A model generated the notes under the pieces. That model had not been told where the DNA came from and searched no databases. It saw only the letters and a program-made list of their open reading frames with translations. A DNA stretch of 10,931 nucleotides, taken from contig JANQTR010000220.1 of NCBI GenBank assembly GCA_030731635.1, positions 1 to 10,931 on the forward strand, read 5' to 3'. The stretch is from Erythrobacter sp. (GTDB lineage: Bacteria > Pseudomonadota > Alphaproteobacteria > Sphingomonadales > Sphingomonadaceae). The translations under genes were made by a program, and so were the position numbers. Of this stretch, positions 1 to 5,764 are shown piece after piece (position 1 is the first letter of the stretch; the number at the start of each line of letters is the position of its first letter).

Positions 1-110
1 CAGTTGCAGGGACAGCTGCGGCATCAAACCGCATTCCCGTTACCGAAACGCGGGACGACGGATAGCGTCAAGCCAAGGTTACGGCAAGCGGTGTAAGGCA
101 TGGCAATATT

Positions 111-125
111 CGGATCGCCGATCCG
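111..125. repeat. Short perfect inverted repeat
   Basis: CGGATCG and CGATCCG face each other around a single central C, forming a perfect 7-bp palindrome in the gene-poor start of the window. It could fold as a 5-bp stem with a 5-nt loop, but no T-tract follows on either strand, so it is not a convincing terminator. It could be an operator-like site or chance in GC-rich DNA. The rest of positions 1-230 shows no gene, RNA or promoter I can support. Confidence 0.3.
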
Positions 126-210
126 GCGCGAAGCGCTGCAAGCGCGACCGCGTGCCGCGCCTCAATGCGCGAAAGCCAAGGCGGACGGACGTCCGCCGCC
201 CGGCGTCTGA

Positions 211-230
211 GGGCGAAAACAAAAAACGCC
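211..230 (-). terminator. Possible tRNA-Ala transcription end (T-rich tract)
   Basis: Read on the minus strand, the encoded CCA end of the tRNA is followed at once by GGCG, six T, G, four T and CGCC. Such a T-rich stretch just after a structured RNA could serve for intrinsic termination, with the GGCG/CGCC ends forming a very short stem around the T-run. No strong GC stem lies immediately before the T-tract other than the tRNA itself, so this is a weak call. A second hairpin further on (GGCGGAC/GTCCGCC, 180-197) lacks a T-tract. Confidence 0.35.
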
Positions 231-306
<76 letters not shown>

Positions 307-429
307 GTTCCAGGTTTCGCGCCCGCCGCACCGGTGCTGTGCCGGAGGGAGGCGAGCGCGCGCATTACCGGTAAGCGCCCCCGCTTGCAACGGGGTTTTG
401 CGCCCGCTCGCCGGCCGCTGCGGCGCGCG

Positions 430-1353
430 TCACTGTCCCGGCTTGGGCTCGGGCTGGGTCGCAAACGGCTCTACCACCGGCTGCGAAATCACCCCTTCGG
501 TAACCGGGATCACCGGCACCGCGACCCCGGTTTCCGGATCGATGACGCTCTGCACGCCCGCGCCCTGCCCCACAAGGCTGGTCACGCCCGGCACCGGTGC
601 GCCGCTCTGGCGAGCTTCGTTCACCACCACCCAACCGGGCTGTGAAGGGCCGAACATCGCACCCCACTTGGCATCCCAATCGGCCGACGCGCGCTCGTAT
701 GCTTCGTATTCGACGAAAAACTGATCGAACGGCGTCAGCAATCCTTCGAAATTGGCCCGCGCAAAGGTCAGCGGATCGGTCGGCGGCGCGACCAGCGCAC
801 GGTTTGCCATATCGAGCGCAGCGCGGCAGAATCCGGCGCGGGCGGCGGGCAGCGCGAAAAAGTTATAGACCTGCGTGGTATAGCCATCGCGCGCGACAAT
901 CGCATCGCGCTTGACCCGGAAGCGGCTGGTGTAGCTTTTCTCGATCCGGTCATTGACCGCTGTCAGTTTGCGGGTGTTTCCGGTCAGGAACGCACGGTAG
1001 CCGTCAAGGATTGGCTGATATTCCGGAGATAAGCAGTTCAACGCCGCAACATTCCAGGCCGACCGCAGGTTCCAGACCAGCTGATCATCCGTCAGGTTGG
1101 CATTGACCGTCTGGCGCCGTCCATCCTGACCATAGGCAGGAATATCCATTACATAATGCGCGCCGCCGGGTGGCAGCGGGCGATACGGCACGGATACCAC
1201 CACTTGCACCGGGGGCGGCGGTGGCGGTGGCGGCGGTGGGGGCGGTGGCGGCGTGGCGCAGGCCGCCAGAAGGGCAGAGCCTGCCGCGACCAGCGTGATC
1301 GTCAGACCGCGCGGTGACGGTGACGAAAAGGGCATATTCGGAGCCGCGCTCAT
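430..1353 (-). CDS. Lipoprotein of unknown function with a poly-proline tether
   Basis: I do not recognise this 307-residue protein. It begins with a lipoprotein signal: a hydrophobic stretch at about 17-31 and lipobox L-A-A-C with Cys32 as the predicted lipidated residue. After Ala-Thr come 14 consecutive prolines (35-48), then a folded-looking region rich in aromatic residues (about 50-235) with two cysteines (107 and 176) that could form a disulfide in the periplasm, and a Pro/Val/Gly-rich tail (about 236-307). The ATG at 1353 is chosen because AGAGAGG lies 11 nt before it; the next ATG (codon 7) has no such signal. It is transcribed in the same direction as the BI-1 gene upstream but separated from it by an intrinsic terminator, so it probably has its own promoter, which I could not identify. 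Likely location is the periplasmic face of the inner or outer membrane (inference). Existence of the gene is strongly supported by length and the lipobox; its role is unknown. Confidence 0.88.
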   Translation of the reverse strand: MSAAPNMPFSSPSPRGLTITLVAAGSALLAACATPPPPPPPPPPPPPPVQVVVSVPYRPLPPGGAHYVMDIPAYGQDGRRQTVNANLTDDQLVWNLRSAWNVAALNCLSPEYQPILDGYRAFLTGNTRKLTAVNDRIEKSYTSRFRVKRDAIVARDGYTTQVYNFFALPAARAGFCRAALDMANRALVAPPTDPLTFARANFEGLLTPFDQFFVEYEAYERASADWDAKWGAMFGPSQPGWVVVNEARQSGAPVPGVTSLVGQGAGVQSVIDPETGVAVPVIPVTEGVISQPVVEPFATQPEPKPGQ

Positions 1354-1456
1354 GTATCAGTCAACCTCTCTTGCTATCGGCACGATCGCCGCCGCAGGGT
1401 GCAGATTGCCAACCCCCGGCTTGCTCCGGCATTAAGCATGTTCGATAGCTGGTTAA

Positions 1457-1502
1457 GATAACAAAGAAAATGCCCGGAACCTAAGGATAGGTCCCGGGCA
1501 TT
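1457..1502 (-). terminator. Intrinsic terminator after the BI-1/YccA gene
   Basis: AATGCCCGG (1469-1477) pairs perfectly with CCGGGCATT (1494-1502). Inside this, ACCT/AGGT can extend the stem past one mismatch around a 6-nt loop. On the minus strand the stem runs into TTTTCTTTGTTATC, a T-rich tail typical of Rho-independent termination. It starts 44 nt after the stop codon of the BI-1 gene and separates it from the lipoprotein gene. The opposite direction has a much weaker T-tail (TTCGACATTTC), so minus-strand use is preferred. Confidence 0.85.
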
Positions 1503-1545
1503 CGACATTTCAACACCTGTATCAGGCAATTCGCCCGATCAAGGC

Positions 1546-2292
1546 TTACTCGCGGCTGCCGAGGAAGCTGAGCAGGAACTGGAACATGTTGATGAAGTCC
1601 AGATAGAGGCTCAGCGCGCCCAGAACCACGGCCTTGCCGGCAAATTCGGTGCCGCGCAGATACTGGTACTCGTTCTTCAGACGCTGCGTGTCATAGGCGG
1701 TCAGCCCGGCGAAAATCAGCACGCCGATGAAGCTGATCGCATAGTGGAACGCGGGCGATTGCAGGAACATGTTCACCACCATCGCCACGATCAGGCCGAT
1801 AACGCCCATGATCAGGAAGCTGCCCATGCCAGACAGGCTCTTCTTGGTGGTGTAGCCCCACAGCGACAGGCCGGCAAACGCCGCCGACGTGGCGAAGAAG
1901 GTCGTTGCGATCGAGCCGCCGGTATAGACCAGGAACACCGACGACATCGACAGGCCCATCAACGCGGCAAAGCCCCAGAACATCAGCTGCAAGGTAGGCG
2001 TGCTGAAGCGGTTGGCGCCAAAGCTCATCGCGAACACAATGGCGAGCGGCGACAGCGCGACGATCCAGCGCAGGATGCCGCCGGTGAAAATCGTTTCAGC
2101 CACACCACTGGTGAATGCCAGCAGCGCTACCACCCCAGTCAGCAAAATGCCCGAAGCCATGTAATTATAGATCGAGAGCATGTGCGAACGCAGGCCCTCG
2201 TCAAAGCTTGCGCGGCCAGCGACGTCGCCTCCGGCGCGGGGCACAGAGCCCAAACGCTGCGCATCGCGCGAGGTGTCATTCCAATCAGCCAT
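1546..2292 (-). CDS. Bax inhibitor-1/YccA family inner-membrane protein
   Basis: The 248-residue product has a polar N-terminus (1-40) and then about seven hydrophobic segments (near 46-64, 74-92, 103-124, 128-146, 156-177, 183-200 and 222-245), the architecture of the BI-1/YccA (TMBIM) family. The signature YDTQRLK (Asp201) and the last helix YLDFINMF (Asp232) match the two aspartates that act as a pH-sensing pair in Bacillus YetJ, a calcium-leak protein. E. coli YccA modulates the FtsH protease, so either a leak-channel or proteolysis-modulating role is possible; the sequence does not decide. The ATG at 2292 is chosen over an in-frame TTG at 2313 because GAGGG (2300-2304) lies 7 nt before it. 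A predicted promoter and leader hairpin precede it and an intrinsic terminator follows, so it is probably a single-gene unit. Confidence 0.93.
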   Translation of the reverse strand: MADWNDTSRDAQRLGSVPRAGGDVAGRASFDEGLRSHMLSIYNYMASGILLTGVVALLAFTSGVAETIFTGGILRWIVALSPLAIVFAMSFGANRFSTPTLQLMFWGFAALMGLSMSSVFLVYTGGSIATTFFATSAAFAGLSLWGYTTKKSLSGMGSFLIMGVIGLIVAMVVNMFLQSPAFHYAISFIGVLIFAGLTAYDTQRLKNEYQYLRGTEFAGKAVVLGALSLYLDFINMFQFLLSFLGSRE

Positions 2293-2299
2293 TGCGAAA

Positions 2300-2304
2300 C
2301 CCTC
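2300..2304 (-). promoter_or_regulatory. Ribosome binding site that fixes the BI-1 gene start
   Basis: GAGGG on the minus strand stands 7 nt before the ATG at 2292. It lies inside the coding part of a longer reading with a TTG start at 2313, which makes the ATG the much more likely start. Confidence 0.75.
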
Positions 2305-2316
2305 AGTTTCCAAACG

Positions 2317-2336
2317 GAGCGCGAAACGCCGCGCTC
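2317..2336 (-). other. Hairpin in the 5' leader of the BI-1 gene
   Basis: In the predicted leader RNA, GAGCGCG pairs with CGCGCUC over 7 bp around a 6-nt loop. It sits between the predicted transcription start (about 2342) and the ribosome binding site (2300-2304). No T-tract follows, so it is not a terminator. It may stabilise the mRNA 5' end or affect translation; both are inference. Confidence 0.45.
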
Positions 2337-2348
2337 TCCATGTGAAGG

Positions 2349-2377
2349 AATATCGGAGTTTTCACTGCGCATTTCAA
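2349..2377 (-). promoter_or_regulatory. Predicted promoter of the BI-1/YccA gene
   Basis: TTGAAA (2372-2377) matches the -35 consensus at five of six bases. GATATT (2349-2354) matches the -10 at four of six, with an ideal 17-bp spacer. The same DNA also reads CTTG-N18-CCGATAT, which resembles alphaproteobacterial RpoH (heat-shock sigma) promoters, so the sigma factor is uncertain. Transcription would start near 2342, giving a leader of about 50 nt. It lies in the 137-nt gap after proC. Confidence 0.55.
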
Positions 2378-2429
2378 GAGAAACCGGATTGCAAAGCGTG
2401 CAATTCATTCAGTTTAGCTGACGTTAATG

Positions 2430-3233
2430 TTAACTGCCCTTGGCAAGCATCGCACCCTTGTCGGCTGTGGCGCGCAAAGTGGCGGTCAGCAGCCGTCGCA
2501 GGGCATCGCCTTCATCGAGCACATTCAGCCCTTCGCGGGTCATCCCGCCGGGGCTCGCCACCCGGTCAGCCAGCGTGCCGGGACTGACATCAGCGGCTGC
2601 GGCCAGCGCCGAGGCGCCTTCGACCATAGCGAGCGCAAGACGCCCCGCAGTGCCCTCGTCCAGCCCCAAATCCACCGCCGCACCCGCCAGCGCATCGATA
2701 AAACGATAGACGAACCCTGGCCCCGATCCGGCCAGCGCTGTAACCAGATTGAACTGCGCCTCGTCCGCCAGCCACACCGCGCTGCCGAGCGCATCAAACA
2801 GCGCGAACAGGTCATTCTGCCCGTCATCATCCAGCCCGCGCGCGGCGAGGATCACTGGTGATTTGTTGATCCGTGCGGCAAGGTTGGGCATCACGCGAAC
2901 CTGTGCGCGCGCTTGCGGAAACGCTGCGGCGAGTTGATCGAGCGTGATCCCGGCAAGCAGCGAGCAAACCGCCACCCCGCTGCCGGTCAGCCCCTGCATC
3001 CCCGGCGCCAGTGCGCCCAGCTGTTGCGGTTTGATCCCCAACAGCACCGCATCATGGCCGCCCGCAGCCGCCGCTTCATCCGCCGAACGATAAAGCACCA
3101 CCCCCGGCGGCGTTTCGGGCAGGGCCGGGTCGAGCACCGCCAGCCGGCCTGAATCAACCCCGGCCGCCAGCCATCCAGCCAGCATCGCCCCGCCCATATT
3201 GCCACAACCGATGATGAGAAGTTGATTGATCAT
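2430..3233 (-). CDS. proC: Pyrroline-5-carboxylate reductase
   Basis: ProC reduces 1-pyrroline-5-carboxylate to L-proline with NAD(P)H, the last step of proline synthesis in the cytoplasm. The 267-residue product has the family's usual length. It opens with a Rossmann dinucleotide-binding motif GCGNMG (9-14), followed by VMPN (114-117) at the end of the nucleotide-binding domain. The C-terminal, dimer-forming domain has ALAGSGPGFVY (166-176) and the family signature VASPGGMTREGL (225-236). The ATG at 3233 has AGGA 7 nt upstream. The gene follows the YbjN-family gene by about 135 nt on the same strand; the gap holds a small CCGGC-TGT-GCCGG hairpin (3257-3269) but no clear terminator, so co-transcription with ybjN is possible. 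No missing key residue was noticed. Confidence 0.96.
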   Translation of the reverse strand: MINQLLIIGCGNMGGAMLAGWLAAGVDSGRLAVLDPALPETPPGVVLYRSADEAAAAGGHDAVLLGIKPQQLGALAPGMQGLTGSGVAVCSLLAGITLDQLAAAFPQARAQVRVMPNLAARINKSPVILAARGLDDDGQNDLFALFDALGSAVWLADEAQFNLVTALAGSGPGFVYRFIDALAGAAVDLGLDEGTAGRLALAMVEGASALAAAADVSPGTLADRVASPGGMTREGLNVLDEGDALRRLLTATLRATADKGAMLAKGS

Positions 3234-3368
3234 GATGATATCCTGTTAGCCCAACCCCGGCACAGCCGGATGGTCGCCGGGCGGTCCTTCACGACAGCTG
3301 TGCGAAGGCGCAAAAACGCAGAGCTTCGACTGGGTCGGCCCGCATGGAAATGGTGAAGCCCTAGCCTC

Positions 3369-3860
3369 TCAGGCCTCGCCCGCCGCGTCAACCATCGCTG
3401 CATCCAGCGCCGCGCGCGGGGTCTTGTCGCCCCACAGCACGAATTGGAACGCGGGGTAGAACCGGTCGCATTCGTCGATCGCGATTTCGACCAGAGATTG
3501 CGCCATGTCCAGGCTCAGCCGCCCGTCATCGCCCAACAGCGCGCCGTGGCGATAGAGCAGCACATCGCCGTTCGACCAGATATCGAAATGCCCCAGCCAC
3601 ATTTGTTCGTTGACCAGACACAGCAATTCATAGGCCGCTGCGCGCTTGTCATCGGTGACACGGATATCGGGCAGGCACAGGAATTGCAGCACGCTGTCTT
3701 CGGCGCGCCAGATCGCGCGCAGCTGATAATTGGCCCAGCTGCCCTGCACTTCGCCGGTCATTTCGTCGTCCGACACCATTTCGTGCGGCCACCCACGCGC
3801 CGCGAACAGGCTGGCGAGCATGTCGACGGGGGCGGCATCGTCCTCGGCGGAATATTCCAT
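3369..3860 (-). CDS. YbjN-family protein
   Basis: The 163-residue acidic, soluble protein resembles the YbjN domain family, whose fold is related to type III secretion chaperones. Features include an N-terminal segment with PVDMLASLFAARGW (11-24), a middle strand-rich part with LQFLCLPDIRV (58-68), and the C-terminal helix DMAQSLVEIAIDECDRFYPAFQFVLWG (118-144). No catalytic motif, signal peptide or membrane helix is seen, so it should be cytoplasmic. E. coli YbjN has been linked to stress and motility phenotypes, but a molecular role is not established. The ATG at 3860 is preferred because GAGAG lies 8 nt before it and the protein then starts at the conserved-looking acidic segment; an in-frame ATG at 3875 would add five residues and has a poorer ribosome site. 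It lies directly before proC on the same strand. Confidence 0.85.
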   Translation of the reverse strand: MEYSAEDDAAPVDMLASLFAARGWPHEMVSDDEMTGEVQGSWANYQLRAIWRAEDSVLQFLCLPDIRVTDDKRAAAYELLCLVNEQMWLGHFDIWSNGDVLLYRHGALLGDDGRLSLDMAQSLVEIAIDECDRFYPAFQFVLWGDKTPRAALDAAMVDAAGEA

Positions 3861-3941
3861 GTTGCTCACTCTCATCGACGGTCTTTCGCTTCAGCGCGAC
3901 CGGGCCGCACTATCCGAGCCACGTTTGAACGGTGAGCCTAG

Positions 3942-3959
3942 GGCTTGGCAATGCAAGCC
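3942..3959. repeat. Inverted repeat upstream of the ybjN-family gene
   Basis: GGCTTG (3942-3947) and CAAGCC (3954-3959) form a perfect 6-bp inverted repeat around GCAATG. It lies about 82 nt upstream of the YbjN-family start, within the 174-nt gap after the SPOR gene. It may be an operator or a short hairpin; no T-tract follows. I could not place a convincing promoter in this gap. Confidence 0.3.
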
Positions 3960-4034
3960 AACTTAGCGGCTGGGGAGAACCGGATAGAGCTGTGCAAAGC
4001 CTGTGCATAGAAACCAGTGGAGAGCCGAAAAATA

Positions 4035-5651
4035 CTATTTAAGTGGCTGAATTTCTTCGCCTTCTGGGCTAATGTACAGGAAGCTGTCCAGCCCCTTGGC
4101 CTTCAGCTCGCGCAGCAGGGCCTGCGCCTTGTCGCGATTGTCCACCGGCCCTGCCAGCAAGCGGTTCGATTGGCCCCACGGGGCGGTGTGCGGCTTAAGC
4201 TTGGCCAAGGGCGCGCCACCTTCCTTTGCAATCCGCCGCCAGTCGAACCCCAGCGCCTTGATGTTCCGACCGGTCGCCACCTGCACCCACACTCGACTGG
4301 GATAGACAGGCTTGGCCGGTTCCTTGGGCTTGGGTTTTTCCGGCGGCGCTTTGACCACCGGCGGCGGCGGGGCTTCACGCGGGATAGTGATGCGCGACAG
4401 GTCTACCACATCACCACTAACCTGCGCGTCCGGCAGCGCCGCGCTGCTGAGATCAGCAAAGGCATCGGCCACACGCACCGGCGCTGACGGCGGAGCCGGA
4501 GATGGCTGGGGTGCTGACGGGGTAGGCGCCGGGATGGGTGTCGTAACGGGAACAGGCGCAGCGATAACGGGCGTCGGCACTGAAACGGAAGGTGCCGCCG
4601 CAATGCGCGCCGGGGATGGCGCCAGGGTCGGGGCGAATGTTGGCCCTGGCGCTGCCACTGGCGCCAGTACTGGAACCGGTACTGGAACCGACACTTGGGC
4701 TGGCACTGGAGTGGGCAATGGTGCGGCAACCGGGGCCGGGGCCGCTACTGCAACGGATGCTGCGACAGGCGGCGCACCCAGCGGTGGGCCTTTCGGGGTC
4801 AGCCGGTTATCCGCGCGTTCCTCTGCAGCAAAGCGCGCAAGACGCGGATCTTCGCGGCCAATATCGGCCGCGCGCGGGAAAATACCGAGATTGGCTGCGG
4901 CGGCCTGCTGCGGCTTGGTCAGCCGCGGCATATAGGCAAGGTAGGGGACCAGCCGGGTCGACATGTCACGCGGCATCACCTGCTCGACAATAACGCCCGC
5001 ACGTTCGCTATCGCCGAGGATCGCCAGCCCGAACGCGCGGGCGCGCTGCGCGGCAGTATCGCGCCGGTCCAGCAGCGGGCGCAGCGTCTCTTCAAACCTG
5101 ACCCGGTTACCGGCAATCGCATGACTGATCGCAAGGCGGCGGCGGGCTTCGTCGTTGGCCGGATCCAGCGTAAGTGCACGGGTGTAGGCCGCCTGCGCCG
5201 CTACGCCTTCGCCGACCAGATCTAGTGTCAGCGCGCGGTCGGCAAGCACATCGCCTTCGGGCACCCCGGCAGCGAGCGCCCGGTCATATTGCACAAGCGC
5301 TTCGCCAGCGCGGCCAGCACGAAGGTAGACCCCGGCCAGGCCCTGCGCAACGCCCGGATGGCCCGGATCAATTTCTGCCGCGCGCCCGAAAAACCCGATG
5401 GCCGCTTCCAGATCATCGACGCCCATTGATGCCATCCCCGCTTCAAGCAGGGTGTCGCGATCGCGCGGGGCCTTGGCCAGCGCCAACAGCGCGCGGTTCA
5501 ACCGCTGCACCTCGGGTGACGGCAGAGCCTGCACCACAGGCTGCGCAATCACGTCCTGCGCAACGGCACGGCTGGCCGCGCCGCCGGTCAAAACTAGCGC
5601 CGCGGCCGTGAAGCCAAGCGTCAGGACGCGCACAGGGAAACCGGATTTCAT
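4035..5651 (-). CDS. Exported TPR protein with C-terminal SPOR domain
   Basis: The 538-residue product has a Sec signal peptide (hydrophobic 12-26, probable cleavage after A-V-A31), so it is predicted to be periplasmic. Residues about 67-168 form roughly three tetratricopeptide-like repeats (for example LEAAIGFFGRAAEIDPGHP and AQAAYTRALTLDPANDEAR), with further helices to about 280. A Pro/Ala/Val-rich linker follows (about 287-395) and a second Pro/Lys-rich one (426-450). Residues about 452-530 (SRVWVQVATG...FLYISPEGEE) match a SPOR domain, which in known proteins binds denuded glycan at the division septum. The start is the ATG at 5651, with AAGG 8 nt before it; an in-frame GTG at 5672 would add seven polar residues before the signal. 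It is the next gene after ftsZ (113 nt) with no clear terminator between, which suggests a divisome or septal cell-wall role (inference). Confidence 0.9.
   Translation of the reverse strand: MKSGFPVRVLTLGFTAAALVLTGGAASRAVAQDVIAQPVVQALPSPEVQRLNRALLALAKAPRDRDTLLEAGMASMGVDDLEAAIGFFGRAAEIDPGHPGVAQGLAGVYLRAGRAGEALVQYDRALAAGVPEGDVLADRALTLDLVGEGVAAQAAYTRALTLDPANDEARRRLAISHAIAGNRVRFEETLRPLLDRRDTAAQRARAFGLAILGDSERAGVIVEQVMPRDMSTRLVPYLAYMPRLTKPQQAAAANLGIFPRAADIGREDPRLARFAAEERADNRLTPKGPPLGAPPVAASVAVAAPAPVAAPLPTPVPAQVSVPVPVPVLAPVAAPGPTFAPTLAPSPARIAAAPSVSVPTPVIAAPVPVTTPIPAPTPSAPQPSPAPPSAPVRVADAFADLSSAALPDAQVSGDVVDLSRITIPREAPPPPVVKAPPEKPKPKEPAKPVYPSRVWVQVATGRNIKALGFDWRRIAKEGGAPLAKLKPHTAPWGQSNRLLAGPVDNRDKAQALLRELKAKGLDSFLYISPEGEEIQPLK
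4667..4690. repeat. Two-copy 12-bp tandem repeat in the SPOR gene linker
   Basis: GTACTGGAACCG occurs twice in perfect tandem inside the region coding for the Pro/Val/Ala-rich linker. Each copy encodes four residues of the PVPV run. Being a multiple of three, copy-number change would keep the frame. Confidence 0.7.
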
Positions 5652-5706
5652 CGGCAAGGCCTTAACCTGCACCCATCACTTACCGCCAGAGCTGTGCCGC
5701 AGGCGG

Positions 5707-5725
5707 CGCGGTGAATGGCACCGCG
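5707..5725 (-). other. Hairpin between ftsZ and the SPOR/TPR gene
   Basis: CGCGGTG (5707-5713) pairs with CACCGCG (5719-5725) around a 5-nt loop, 39 nt after the ftsZ stop codon. No T-tract follows on the minus strand, so it is not an intrinsic terminator. In a read-through transcript it could protect the 3' end of ftsZ mRNA or mark a processing point (inference). Confidence 0.4.
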
Positions 5726-5764
5726 GACGCGCCGGATGGAACACCGGCCACGCCCGAAGCCCAG

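Noticed and set aside
1..65. Possible 3' end of a plus-strand gene (about 20 open codons ending at TAG 63-65, or about 31 in another frame ending at TAA 94-96)
   Set aside because: Too short to judge, two frames are equally open, and no recognisable protein end is seen.
379..399. CCCCG-N7-CGGGG hairpin followed by TTTT on the plus strand
   Set aside because: It would terminate plus-strand transcription, but no plus-strand gene leads to it. In the minus direction, after the lipoprotein gene, it lacks a T-tract.
1744..2421. Plus-strand 225-codon reading opposite the BI-1 gene
   Set aside because: Opposite a clear seven-helix membrane protein; its Gln/Arg/His-rich product is typical of a shadow frame.
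3257..3324. Possible terminator between the ybjN-family gene and proC (TTTTT run near 3313 and a CCGGC-TGT-GCCGG hairpin)
   Set aside because: The T-run has no good GC stem immediately before it and the hairpin has no T-run after it, so termination is not supported.
4312..4935. Plus-strand reading with Gly-Thr-Gly-Ala repeats
   Set aside because: It is the mirror of the Pro/Val/Ala linker in the SPOR gene; the repetition comes from that coding sequence.
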